Part shown: piece by piece, positions 35,207 to 43,662 of the stretch | How the letters are laid out: each line of letters starts with the position of its first letter | How positions within the stretch are numbered: the stretch's first letter is position 1 | The notes under the pieces: model-generated | The model's input: only the letters and a program-made list of their open reading frames with translations | The model's database searches: none | Told to the model about the DNA's origin: nothing | Assembly: GCF_001277255.1 (NCBI RefSeq) | Contig: NZ_CP012264.1 | Location: 2,170,001-2,234,000 of the forward strand | DNA length: 64,000 nt | Source of the DNA: Cronobacter condimenti 1330 | GTDB lineage: Bacteria > Pseudomonadota > Gammaproteobacteria > Enterobacterales > Enterobacteriaceae | Reading direction: 5' to 3' | Made by a program: the position numbers and the translations under genes

Positions 35207-35775
35207 GCGTTGTCCGGGTCGATAATCCGCCCGTAAATATGCTGATCGTGAAACTGCCCGTTGAGGTATTCGGCCTCTTTTAAACGCCCTTCCAGCGTAA
35301 AGCCGTTACGCTGTGCCACGCGGTTGCTCGCCTCGTTGGTCACAATGCATTTGATAACAAAGCGCCGCACTTCGCCGTTTTGGGCGTAATGCGTAATCAT
35401 CGTTTGCAGCGCGCTGGAGAGGATCCCCTGCCCCTGATGTTGCTCATCAAGCCAGTAGCCGATGTAACCCGCCTTGTTGGTAGGCTCAATCTGGTTAAAC
35501 GACACTACGCCGACCAGCTCGCCCTCCAGCAAAATCATAAACATTTTGGCGTAGCCGCGGTGGTGCAACATATAGTTGCCCTGAATGGTCTGAAACGTAT
35601 CCTCGACTTTGTTCACATATTGCGGCCAGTACATCGCTTTTTGCAGCCACGCTTTGTTGCGCTGCACCAGATCAAACAGCGGTTGCGCGAAACGTTCATG
35701 AACAGAATGCAGTTCGATGCGGTCATTGACGGTGAGAATCTCATCCTGCCAGGTCAGGCTGGTTGCGTTTTCCAG
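35203..35775 (-). CDS. rimL: Ribosomal L7/L12 N-acetyltransferase RimL, apparent CTG start
   Basis: GNAT acetyltransferase that acetylates the N-terminal serine of L12 to give L7. Blocks matching E. coli RimL: NKAWLQKAMYWPQYV, GNYMLHHRGYAKMFMI, GYWLDEQHQGQGI (acetyl-CoA loop) and RRFVIKCIV. The nearest GTG (35667) would remove about 36 conserved residues (RIELHSVHERFAQPLFDLVQ). The homologous frame runs up to CTG at 35775, with a perfect AAGGAG 6 bp before it. In-frame stops lie just upstream (nearest about 8 codons before) and no ATG, GTG or TTG lies in between. A CTG start is inferred, giving 190 residues. Confidence 0.85.
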   Translation of the reverse strand: MENATSLTWQDEILTVNDRIELHSVHERFAQPLFDLVQRNKAWLQKAMYWPQYVNKVEDTFQTIQGNYMLHHRGYAKMFMILLEGELVGVVSFNQIEPTNKAGYIGYWLDEQHQGQGILSSALQTMITHYAQNGEVRRFVIKCIVTNEASNRVAQRNGFTLEGRLKEAEYLNGQFHDQHIYGRIIDPDNA

Positions 35776-35908
35776 GGGAGGCTCCTTCTGTTGAGTAAGT
35801 CACTACAGTTACCATAGCCGACGGCATGAAAACACTGCCTGAATCCGTAGGGATGCGCCGGAAAACAGGAAAGAGAACCGGTGGCCGCAGCCGGTATGAC
35901 GCTTATAA

Positions 35909-35933
35909 AAAAGCCCCGTCAAAACGGGGCTTG
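35909..35933 (-). terminator. Rho-independent terminator of opgD
   Basis: On the minus strand, AGCCCCGT-(4 nt)-ACGGGGCT followed by six T, about 10 bp after the opgD stop. Confidence 0.9.
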
Positions 35934-35943
35934 CAGAGCGCGT

Positions 35944-37599
35944 TTAACGCATCTGTCGGTCATCGACATACTGGCGTTTGTCCGGCGCGGGCGGGAAATA
36001 TTGCCACAGCCAGGTTTCACTGATGGCCTCGCCCTGGCAGCGCAGGTACATGCGCATTTCGACCGGGTCTACGGAATCGGAGGTCGGATACCAGTCGAAC
36101 TGAATGCGATAGCCGTCAAAAGGATCCACATACAAAATTTCCACCTGTTTCGCCTCGCCGCTGGAGAGCGTAATCACCGGTTCGATACCGCGCGGCGCAG
36201 CACCTTTCAGATCGCCGCCCACGAAATCCACCGCGACACGGCGCGACCACTGCGTCGGGAAATGTTCGCCCGGCGCCCAGCCTTCGGGGAAGCTGCCCAT
36301 CCCGGTACGGGTCGCGTACACGCGCGCGAGCGGCGTGCGTACCGGCGCGTCCGCGCTCCAGTAAAGCCGGTACTGAAAGTTCAGTTTGTCGCCAGCGCGG
36401 ATCGGTTTTTCCGGCTGCCAGAAGCAGACGATGTTATCGAGCGTTTCACCGGTGGTCGGGATCTCCATCAGCGCGACGGTCCCCTTGCCCCAGCGGTTGC
36501 GCGGCTCCACCCACAGGCTGGGGCGCTTGTTATACCAGCCCATCACATCCTGATAGCTCTCAAACTTATGGTCGGTCTGCAACAGGCCAAAGCCTTTCGG
36601 GTTTTCGTCGGAAAACGCGTTAAATTGCAGGCGCTGCGGGTTATTGAGCGGACGGCACACCCACTCGCCGTTACCGCGCCACATGGCGAGACGGTCGGAG
36701 TCGTGAATTTGCGGGTGGATCGTGTCGCACATGCGGCGCTCGTTGTTGCCGCAGCTAAACATACTGGTCATCGGCGCGATGCCGAGCTGCTTGATATCCT
36801 TGCGCGCGAACAGGAAGTTTTCGACTTCCATGATCACCTGGCTTGATTCGCAGTGGATGATGAATTTATAAGCGCCGGTCACGCTCGGGCTGTCGAGCAG
36901 CGCATACGCGACAAACGTCGTGTCCTGCGCTTTCGGGGTTTCAAACCAGAACGCGGTGAAATCCGGAAACTCTTCCGGCGTATCCGTGAAGGTATCTACC
37001 GCCAGACCGCGGGCGGAAAGCCCGTACTGGTACGTGCTGTCTACTGCGCGGAAGTAACTTGCGCCGAGGAAGGAGACAATATCGCGGCGCGCCAGCTCCG
37101 GCGCTTTAAACGCACGAAAACCTGCGAAGCCGAGATCGGTCTGCCCTTCCAGCTGACGGGTATCGACGCCCGCGTCGTGGTAGTTAAAGAGTTCAGGGCG
37201 GAAATGCACTTCCCGCGCCTGACGGGTGGCCGGGTCGAGCGAGAACATGCGCACGCGGCGACGAAAACCCATGCCGACGTGGAAAAACTGCACGTCGAGC
37301 TGGCGGCCATCAAGGTTATTCCACAGCGAATGTCCCGCGTCATACTGAATGCTGTTATACGCCTGCGGCGTCAGCGTCGCGAGCGTCTCCGGCAGCGGAC
37401 GTGGCGCGCCGCCCCACGGTTTATCTGCAAGTTCAGCAGCCATGGATTGCAACACTTTGAAATCAAAGGCGCGCGTCTGGCCGTCTGCAATATCAGACTC
37501 CTGCGCCCAGGCGTTGCGTGAGAAAAGCGTGGCGAGACCTGGAGTGCCGCATGCCGCGGCGAGGGCCATCGAGGCCTTGATGAAACGTCTGCGGTTCAT
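35944..37599 (-). CDS. opgD: Periplasmic glucan biosynthesis protein OpgD (MdoD)
   Basis: Tat-exported periplasmic protein of 551 residues (identical in length to E. coli OpgD). It controls the backbone structure of osmoregulated periplasmic glucans. The twin-arginine signal is NRRRFIKASMALAAACG. Near-identity to E. coli includes TPQAYNSIQYDAGHSLW, FFHVGMGFRRRVRMFS and EPRNRWGKGTVALMEIPT, ending APDKRQYVDDRQM. ATG 37599 is chosen so that the Tat signal is N-terminal; an upstream frame to 37695 is rejected. The small ydcH that follows opgD in E. coli is absent. Confidence 0.95.
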   Translation of the reverse strand: MNRRRFIKASMALAAACGTPGLATLFSRNAWAQESDIADGQTRAFDFKVLQSMAAELADKPWGGAPRPLPETLATLTPQAYNSIQYDAGHSLWNNLDGRQLDVQFFHVGMGFRRRVRMFSLDPATRQAREVHFRPELFNYHDAGVDTRQLEGQTDLGFAGFRAFKAPELARRDIVSFLGASYFRAVDSTYQYGLSARGLAVDTFTDTPEEFPDFTAFWFETPKAQDTTFVAYALLDSPSVTGAYKFIIHCESSQVIMEVENFLFARKDIKQLGIAPMTSMFSCGNNERRMCDTIHPQIHDSDRLAMWRGNGEWVCRPLNNPQRLQFNAFSDENPKGFGLLQTDHKFESYQDVMGWYNKRPSLWVEPRNRWGKGTVALMEIPTTGETLDNIVCFWQPEKPIRAGDKLNFQYRLYWSADAPVRTPLARVYATRTGMGSFPEGWAPGEHFPTQWSRRVAVDFVGGDLKGAAPRGIEPVITLSSGEAKQVEILYVDPFDGYRIQFDWYPTSDSVDPVEMRMYLRCQGEAISETWLWQYFPPAPDKRQYVDDRQMR

Positions 37600-37955
37600 G
37601 CCTGAAAAACCGTCCTTTTTTGTCGAAGTATTTCGCAAGGCCGGAGCCTGGCGGCGGCAAATGTTACAAGCAATATGACCGCCCACTCTAGACAAAATTC
37701 AGGACGAAGCCAACAGGTGGCGGAAAAATTAGATAAATTCTTATATTTCAGGCGAATAGATGAATAAAGATGGGTAAATTTATGTCAATCGCGCGGGCAT
37801 GCCAGGCTTGAAAATCAATCGGTTAATTACTACACATCCCGCAATGCAGGACCAGCGCCGGGTTTCAGGCGCATTCGGGAGAGCCATCACAAAAAACAAT
37901 GACACGTCCTCTTGCCAGCCGCACCGCGACAGGATAGTTTCTGGCGTCGCAGAGA
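37600..37955. other. Upstream region of opgD without a supported gene
   Basis: The part next to opgD is AT-rich (37735-37795) and should hold its promoter. Short overlapping frames on both strands (37780-38028 and 37799-38056) lack ribosome sites and run through the structured RNA that follows. They are not called as genes. Confidence 0.4.
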
Positions 37956-38153
37956 CTGACGGCGTAACGCCGTTCAGGCCCCTGTATATGCCTATATTCC
38001 TCCCTGTGGGAGGGGCCGATACCAGCACGATACAAAACCTTCGGCCAACACCATAATTTTAATGATGATAGCTCACGGTGGCCCGGCCTGGCCGGGTTCT
38101 CTTTCGGGAAACACCGTCCATAACCCCACGCCCCGGCGCGGGGTTTTGTTTTT
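37956..38153 (+). ncRNA. Structured plus-strand RNA with alternative helices and terminator
   Basis: A series of hairpins ends in an intrinsic terminator with no gene on this strand: CTGACGGCG/CGCCGTTCAG (37956-37977); CCTCCC-TGT-GGGAGG (37999-38013); GGCCGA (38014-38019) with TCGGCC (38041-38046); ACGGTG (38075-38080) closing with CACCGT (38112-38117) around CCCGG-CCTGG-CCGGG; then the terminator. GGCCCCT (37977-37983) can pair instead with AGGGGCC (38011-38017), breaking two of these helices. It resembles a riboswitch-like or phage C4-type antisense RNA. Family unconfirmed. Confidence 0.5.
38124..38153 (+). terminator. Intrinsic terminator of the structured RNA
   Basis: CCCC-A-CGCC-CC-GGCG-C-GGGG stem, then TTTTGTTTTT. 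It is on the plus strand and ends 3 bp before the stop codon of the convergent carboxylesterase gene. Confidence 0.8.
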
Positions 38154-38156
38154 GGG

Positions 38157-39671
38157 CTAGTCCAGCGTCACGTGATGGCGCATCACACGCTTAAACAGCG
38201 CCATGCGCGCGCGCATAAAGCGATTTTCCAGCCGCCAGCCCGCCTTTTTATTACGCCCGATACGCAGCAGGCGATCGCGTCCGCGCACGCAGGCGAGCCA
38301 GCGCACCGGGCCTTCGAGCACCTGGCTTTGCGCCCCCGCCTCTTTTGCAAAACGCACCCAGTAATCCGCGACCTGCGCAGCGAAGGCATGATCCGCCTGC
38401 GTCGCGTAGTCTTTAACCGGGTCCGCCAGCGCGAGATTATCGAAAACGTAAGGCACTTCATTGCCATGCCAGGTGCCATGGGCGTAGGTATCGCGCTCCG
38501 CCTCTGCCACATAATCGAACCAGTAACGCCAGCAGGGCACGCCGCGCCGGCTTTGCGCCTGCATGACGACAAAACCCAGCGTGGTAAACGCCATATCACG
38601 ACACACCTGGCGTCCAAGCTCCCGGTCGCCGCGAACGCCAGGGTACAGCAGCCGGATAAGCCCAAGCCCGAAGCGCCGCTCTCGGCGCAACTTGCGGATC
38701 TGCTCTTCCAGATTCACCCCGAAATACGCCAGCACGCTGGCCTCGTCGCTATTGCTCCCGACCATGACCGGCACCGGGTGCTGGCGTGCGGCGAAAAACG
38801 TCTCCAGCATCGGTTCCGGCAGGACAATATCACCCGCAATCGGTGCCGGACCAATGACATAAGGCGAGGTCAGTTGCCAGAACGTGTCTGCGGGCAGCGC
38901 GCGCAGGTCCGCCGCCGTCGGGTTTTTTAAACCGAGATGGCGTGTCAGCGCCGTGCCGTTTGCCAGCGCTTTGCGTCGAGGAATATCGGGCAGCGTATAA
39001 CCGCTCTGGATAATCGCTTTGTGAAACAGCCCCTTCGCCTGCGGCGAGGCCATGAGCGAGAGCACGCTGCGCGCGCCGGCGGATTCACCAAATAACGTGA
39101 CGTTGTCACAGTTACCACCGAAGGCGGCAATGTTCTCCTGCACCCAGCGCAGGGCAGCTATCTGATCCAGCAAAGCGAAGTTGTAGACCGGCCCGGCAGT
39201 ATCTTCGCCCTCAAGCGCAGGATGCGCGAAGAAACCGAGGTGTCCCAGGCGGTAATTGAGCGTGACCAGCACCACGCCGCGACGTGCCAGCGCGCGGCCA
39301 TCATACGGCGGCAGGCTGCCTGCGCCGAGCGTAAAGCCCCCACCATGCAGCCAGACCATCACCGGCAGCGGCTCCTCGCGCTCGACCGGCGTCCAGACAT
39401 TCAGGTATAAACAATCTTCACTAAACGCCCCCGGGTCGCCCCCCGCCAGTTCGCGACAAAATTCGGCATTCTGCCAGCTGGCTGCGGAAAAGGTCGTCGC
39501 ATCCCGCGTCTGCCCCCTAGGCTCGGGTGGTTGCGGCGCGCGCCAGCGGCGCTCGCCTACGGGTGGCGCGGCGTAGGGAATCCCCTTAAAAACCGCCGTC
39601 GCCCCATCAATACTGCCACGCACATCGCCGTGCGTGGTCGCCACAATCGGCTCTTCCAGGTTGCACATCAT
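38157..39671 (-). CDS. Type B carboxylesterase (PnbA-like)
   Basis: Alpha/beta-hydrolase of the carboxylesterase/lipase family, 504 residues. It has the oxyanion-hole segment VMVWLHGGGFTLGAG, the EDCLYLNVWTP signature and the nucleophile serine in TLFGESAGARSVL. Acid and histidine lie in the C-terminal half (the SNSDEAS and GTWHGNEVPYVF regions). No signal peptide, so probably cytoplasmic. Two adjacent ATG codons (39671, 39668) follow AAGGAAG; an upstream frame overlapping ydcJ is rejected. It starts 40 bp after ydcJ and may be cotranscribed. Absent from this place in E. coli; substrate unknown. Confidence 0.88.
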   Translation of the reverse strand: MMCNLEEPIVATTHGDVRGSIDGATAVFKGIPYAAPPVGERRWRAPQPPEPRGQTRDATTFSAASWQNAEFCRELAGGDPGAFSEDCLYLNVWTPVEREEPLPVMVWLHGGGFTLGAGSLPPYDGRALARRGVVLVTLNYRLGHLGFFAHPALEGEDTAGPVYNFALLDQIAALRWVQENIAAFGGNCDNVTLFGESAGARSVLSLMASPQAKGLFHKAIIQSGYTLPDIPRRKALANGTALTRHLGLKNPTAADLRALPADTFWQLTSPYVIGPAPIAGDIVLPEPMLETFFAARQHPVPVMVGSNSDEASVLAYFGVNLEEQIRKLRRERRFGLGLIRLLYPGVRGDRELGRQVCRDMAFTTLGFVVMQAQSRRGVPCWRYWFDYVAEAERDTYAHGTWHGNEVPYVFDNLALADPVKDYATQADHAFAAQVADYWVRFAKEAGAQSQVLEGPVRWLACVRGRDRLLRIGRNKKAGWRLENRFMRARMALFKRVMRHHVTLD

Positions 39672-39711
39672 CGCTTCCTTTTTTAATGGCAATCCTGGGA
39701 GCGTAGCCGTT

Positions 39712-41055
39712 TCAGAGCAGACCGCAACGTCGTTTGCTGCGATCTTCCGCTTCCTGGTAGAGCGTAAACTCATTTAGCACCGGACAACCGAGCGCCGCTT
39801 CGAAGGCGTCACGGCTGGCATTGCCGTGACGGCGCGCTCGCGCCTCGTCGCCGAGGTTAGACTGAAAAATCCCCGCCGCGCTGACCGGCAGAAAATCTTC
39901 ATAAATAATCGGCTGCGCCACCAGCCAGCCGCGTTCAATGAGCGTCTGCGGATCGTCGCCGGGGCGAATGGCGTGACGGTGCGTTTCGCCAACGGGCGTC
40001 AGGCGGTAGCGGAAATAGGCCAGGCCCTGGCGGCGCAGCAGCGTATCGCTGTCGGGAAAGCGGCTGAACGTCTCCTGTAACTGGAGCTGATGCGTCAGGT
40101 TATCCTTGCCGCTCCCCGCCGCCGCCAGCAACTCGTCATAGAGCGCCCGGCCTTTGGGCGTCAGCGCCATGCCGCGCTGTTCGATTTCGCCAAAGCGCGC
40201 GGTATGCGTGCCGGGGCTGTCACCGCCAAAACGAATCGGCTCTTCCAGCGCTTTAAAGCTCGTCTGGCGCAGCAGGATAGGAAATTCACGGCGTGGCGGC
40301 CCTTCTATCACCGCTTTTGGCGCTATGCCATATTCCGGCATGAGCGCCTGCACGCGGTCGATATCAAGCGTGCGCGGCGTGAGGTGGTTAATGTGGCAGC
40401 CGCGAAAGCACACCACATCGGCAATCAACCGATGTTCATCATGAAGCGCGTGATAGGTTGCGGCATCCACCGTCGCATGGCTGTGCCAGCGGAACGTTTC
40501 CAGCGCCTCCTGCACAAACTCCTCTGCCTGCGCGGCGTCAAACCCACCCTGCTCGTCATACATATTGAGCAGTTCATAGCAGCGGCGGGTAAAAATATCG
40601 CGCCGGGAGAGCACCGCGGCGGCGCGTTTGCGCAGCTTTTCATCCTCAATCAGTTCAAGGCGCAGCAGGGAAGTAAAAATACGAAAGGGGTTGCGTGCCA
40701 GCGCCATATCATCCACCGGGCGAAAGGCGGTGGAATGCACCGGCACGCCAGCCTCGGAGAGATCGTAATAACCGACCGGGTGCATCCCCATAATGGCGAA
40801 AATGCGCTTCAGCGTCGCCAGCTCAGCGGCGGTGCCGACGCGAATCGCCCCGTGGCGCTCGACGTTCAGCCGCGCCAGCTCATCGGCATTGGCGAGCTGC
40901 TCATGCAGCTGCGGGTGGCTTTCCAGTACCGCCAGGTTCACGTCCGCCACCAGTTCCAGCAAGGTGCCATACTGCGGCACCTCCTTCTGGTACATGGCCG
41001 ACATGGCCTGTGAAAAATGTTCCCGAATCTCATCTGCCGTGATGCTGTTCGCCAT
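39712..41055 (-). CDS. ydcJ: 2-oxoadipate dioxygenase/decarboxylase-family protein YdcJ (DUF1338)
   Basis: VOC-fold metalloenzyme of 447 residues, as in E. coli YdcJ. The HglS branch of DUF1338 converts 2-oxoadipate to 2-hydroxyglutarate in lysine catabolism. Its metal ligands (two His and one Glu) correspond to His68, His224 (FRGCHINHLTPRT) and Glu290 (RFGEIEQRG) here. ATG 41055 (MANSITADEIREHF) is the family start; a longer frame to 41193 is rejected. Divergent from the LysR regulator ydcI, which probably controls it. The substrate in enterobacteria is inferred. Confidence 0.9.
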   Translation of the reverse strand: MANSITADEIREHFSQAMSAMYQKEVPQYGTLLELVADVNLAVLESHPQLHEQLANADELARLNVERHGAIRVGTAAELATLKRIFAIMGMHPVGYYDLSEAGVPVHSTAFRPVDDMALARNPFRIFTSLLRLELIEDEKLRKRAAAVLSRRDIFTRRCYELLNMYDEQGGFDAAQAEEFVQEALETFRWHSHATVDAATYHALHDEHRLIADVVCFRGCHINHLTPRTLDIDRVQALMPEYGIAPKAVIEGPPRREFPILLRQTSFKALEEPIRFGGDSPGTHTARFGEIEQRGMALTPKGRALYDELLAAAGSGKDNLTHQLQLQETFSRFPDSDTLLRRQGLAYFRYRLTPVGETHRHAIRPGDDPQTLIERGWLVAQPIIYEDFLPVSAAGIFQSNLGDEARARRHGNASRDAFEAALGCPVLNEFTLYQEAEDRSKRRCGLL

Positions 41056-41348
41056 GGTGTCGTGCCTCCAGTGAATATTGCTGAGATTGTAGAGAACGGC
41101 GGCAGTTTCAGCGGTGAAGAATTTACAATTTGTGATCCAAAACGTAACAACGCGCGCGGAGCAGCACAGACGGCAAAAAGCACGACAAAACAAAAGACAA
41201 CGCAGAGTAATAGACGCCAGCCGCGTGCCGTCTGGCTTACAATCAATAACAGGGAAATATGCTTACGCGGCCGCCTTATGGATATCTCTTCTGCCCACCG
41301 GAAGATGATGTTGAAAATTTATCTGTTTTGTTAATATTATTTTGCTAG

Positions 41349-41375
41349 CAAGTTATCAAAATTAAACAAGTTATC
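41349..41375. promoter_or_regulatory. Direct repeat CAAGTTATC x2 between ydcJ and ydcI
   Basis: Identical 9-bp copies at 41349-41357 and 41367-41375, 18 bp apart start to start, just upstream of ydcI in the divergent promoter. Candidate binding site for YdcI or another regulator. Confidence 0.45.
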
Positions 41376-41410
41376 TTGTCACCGCTACCGCTCTGTTTTT
41401 AACATCAGAT

Positions 41411-42334
41411 ATGGAAAAAAACGGTTTGTTCTCCCAGCGCATTCGCTTGCGCCATCTGCATACATTCGTGGCCGTCGCTCAGCAGGGAACCCTCGGGCGC
41501 GCGGCAGAAACCCTTAATCTGAGCCAGCCTGCACTCTCGAAGACGCTAAACGAGCTGGAGCAGCTCACCGGCTCGCGGCTGTTTGAACGTGGACGCCTCG
41601 GCGCCCAGCTCACCCTCACCGGCGAGCAGTTCCTCACCCATGCGCTGAAGGTACTGGATGCGCTAAACCACGCCGGTCAGGCGCTCAACCGCAAGCCGGA
41701 CGAAGGCTGCGACGTGGTGCGTATCGGCGCTCTGCCCACCGCCGCCCTCGGGGTGTTGCCTGCGGTGATAGGCCCGTTCCATAAGCAGCAGAGCGATATC
41801 ACGCTGCAGGTCGCCATCATGAATAACACCATGCTGCTGGCGGGCCTGAAATCAGGCGAGCTGGATATTGGCGTGGGCCGGATGTCCGATCCGGAACTGA
41901 TGACCGGGCTCAATTACGAACTGCTGTTTATGGAGTCCCTGAAGCTTGTTGTGCGCCCCGGTCATCCGCTGTTGCAGGATACCGTCACGCTAAGCCGCGT
42001 GATGGAGTGGCCGGTGGTGGTCTCGCCGAAAGGCACCGTACCGCGCGATAATGCCGAAACGCTGCTGGCAAGCCAGGGGTGCGAACTCCCCGCTACCTGT
42101 ATCGAGACGCTGTCAGCGTCGCTGTCGCGCCAGCTAACCGTCGATTACAACTATGTCTGGTTTGTGCCCTCCGGCGCGGTGAAAGAGGATTTACGCCAGG
42201 GGACGCTGACCGCGCTGCCGGTCGCTATTCCAGGGCCTGGCGAGCCGATAGGCATCCTTACCCGCGTCGATGCCCCGCTCTCACAGGGCGCGCGTGCGCT
42301 TCTCTCTTTCATCCGCAAATCGATGCTCAACTGA
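41411..42334 (+). CDS. ydcI: LysR-type regulator YdcI
   Basis: LysR-family regulator of 307 residues, nearly identical at its N-terminus to E. coli YdcI (MEKNGLFSQRIRLRHLHTFV then LNLSQPALSKTLNELEQL). YdcI is tied to pH and stress responses in Salmonella and E. coli and tends to autoregulate. The effector domain shows VVRIGALPTAALGVLP and DIGVGRMSDPELMTGLNYELL. The ATG at 41411 follows an AT-rich region containing a direct repeat. Divergent from ydcJ. Confidence 0.95.
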   Translation: MEKNGLFSQRIRLRHLHTFVAVAQQGTLGRAAETLNLSQPALSKTLNELEQLTGSRLFERGRLGAQLTLTGEQFLTHALKVLDALNHAGQALNRKPDEGCDVVRIGALPTAALGVLPAVIGPFHKQQSDITLQVAIMNNTMLLAGLKSGELDIGVGRMSDPELMTGLNYELLFMESLKLVVRPGHPLLQDTVTLSRVMEWPVVVSPKGTVPRDNAETLLASQGCELPATCIETLSASLSRQLTVDYNYVWFVPSGAVKEDLRQGTLTALPVAIPGPGEPIGILTRVDAPLSQGARALLSFIRKSMLN

Positions 42335-42453
42335 GTCCGCCACGCCGTGGCGGCATCCCTTATCGTGAAAAGTAATAAGACGCCAGGCTTGCCATCTGGC
42401 GCGCGATATCGTTTAAATGACAGTTAAGCCTTCATACTGACGGGAGAGTTGTG

Positions 42454-43521
42454 ATGTCAACGCTGTTAGAACCGGTAAACATCGGCGCGCTTGAATTAAA
42501 AAATCGCGTCGTCATGGCACCGCTGACGCGCATGCGTGCGGTGAACGATCGTACGCCGGGCGAGGTCGTGAAAACCTACTACAGCCAGCGTGCAAGCGCC
42601 GGGCTTATCTTTACCGAGGCCACGTCGGTAACCCCGCAGGGCGTCGGGTATCCGAATACGCCGGGCATCTGGTCAGAAAAACAGGTCGGCGCATGGCGTG
42701 AAATCGTCGATGCCGTGCATCAGTCGGGCGGCAGAATGGTGTTGCAGCTCTGGCACGTGGGCCGCGTTTCTGATCCGGTCTTTTTAAATGGTGAAAAACC
42801 GGTCGCGCCGAGCGCCATCGCGCCGGAAGGCCACGTGACGACCGTGCGCCCCAAACGCCCGTATGAAACCCCACGCGCACTGGAAACGCACGAGATCCCA
42901 GGCATCGTTGAAGATTTCCGCCGCGCTGCGATCAACGCCAAGCGCGCAGGTTTCGACGCCGTGGAAATTCACGCGGCAAACGGCTATTTGTTTGATCAGT
43001 TCCTGCATGACGGCTCTAACCAGCGCACCGATCAATACGGCGGCAGCATTGAAAACCGCGCGCGCTTTCTGCTGGAGGCCGTCGACGCCCTGCTGGCGGA
43101 ATGGCCTGCCGACCGCGTCGGGGTGCACCTGAATTTGATGTCTGACTCTTACTCCATGCAGGATTCCAACCCGGTTGCGATGTTCGGCTATGTGCTGGAG
43201 CAACTGGATGCGCGCCGTCTGGCGTTTGTGTTCTCGCGCGAGGCGCTGGACACGCCTAATCGTGTCGGTCCGCAAATCCGCCATAAATTTAGCGGTGCGT
43301 GGATTGCCAACGAAGGACTGACCAAAGAGAGCGCCGAAGCAGTGATTGCGAGCGGCGAAGCGGACGCGGCCGCCTTCGGCAAGCTCTATATCGCCAACCC
43401 CGATCTGGTAGAGCGTTTTCGCCGCAACGGGCCGTACAATCCGCTTAACGACGCGACTATCTACGCCGAAGGCGCAACCGGCTACACCGACTACCCTTTT
43501 CTGGACGACGACGCGCAGTAA
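42454..43521 (+). CDS. Old Yellow Enzyme family FMN ene-reductase (NemA-like)
   Basis: FMN-dependent alkene reductase of 355 residues. Signatures: NRVVMAPLTRMRA, YYSQRASAGLIFTEAT, the substrate-anion site HAAN (EIHAANGYLFDQFLH), GSIENRARFLLEAVD and YTDYPFL at the C-terminus. It would reduce electron-poor alkenes, nitro compounds or maleimides with NADPH. It resembles E. coli NemA but is shorter, diverges around residues 220-240, and lacks the nemR/gloA neighbours, so it is likely a paralogue. GGGAG precedes GTG/ATG (42451/42454); the ATG is preferred. Monocistronic with its own terminator. Confidence 0.88.
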   Translation: MSTLLEPVNIGALELKNRVVMAPLTRMRAVNDRTPGEVVKTYYSQRASAGLIFTEATSVTPQGVGYPNTPGIWSEKQVGAWREIVDAVHQSGGRMVLQLWHVGRVSDPVFLNGEKPVAPSAIAPEGHVTTVRPKRPYETPRALETHEIPGIVEDFRRAAINAKRAGFDAVEIHAANGYLFDQFLHDGSNQRTDQYGGSIENRARFLLEAVDALLAEWPADRVGVHLNLMSDSYSMQDSNPVAMFGYVLEQLDARRLAFVFSREALDTPNRVGPQIRHKFSGAWIANEGLTKESAEAVIASGEADAAAFGKLYIANPDLVERFRRNGPYNPLNDATIYAEGATGYTDYPFLDDDAQ

Positions 43522-43546
43522 GCGCATCGCAAGGGTAAACACATCA

Positions 43547-43570
43547 GGGCGCGCAAGCGCCCTTTTCTTT
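43547..43570 (+). terminator. Terminator of the Old Yellow Enzyme gene
   Basis: GGGCGC-GCAA-GCGCCC stem with TTTTCTTT after it. Confidence 0.85.
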
Positions 43571-43583
43571 GCTCGCTTAAGCC

Positions 43584-43612
43584 ATAAAAAAACCCCCGGC
43601 AAGCCGGGGGTT
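43584..43612 (-). terminator. Terminator of yciF
   Basis: CCCCCGGC-TT-GCCGGGGG on the minus strand followed by seven T, 50 bp past the yciF stop. Confidence 0.87.
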
Positions 43613-43662
43613 GGGCGCGTCACGCTTTACCTGATTGAAGGTAAAAGCGCGTGCAAGCGGGA

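Noticed and set aside
37780..38056. Overlapping 82- and 85-codon frames on opposite strands as genes
   Set aside because: Neither has a ribosome site, both run through the stems of the structured RNA, and their composition is not protein-like. A link of the minus frame to phage Ash/Icd-type proteins came to mind but could not be supported.
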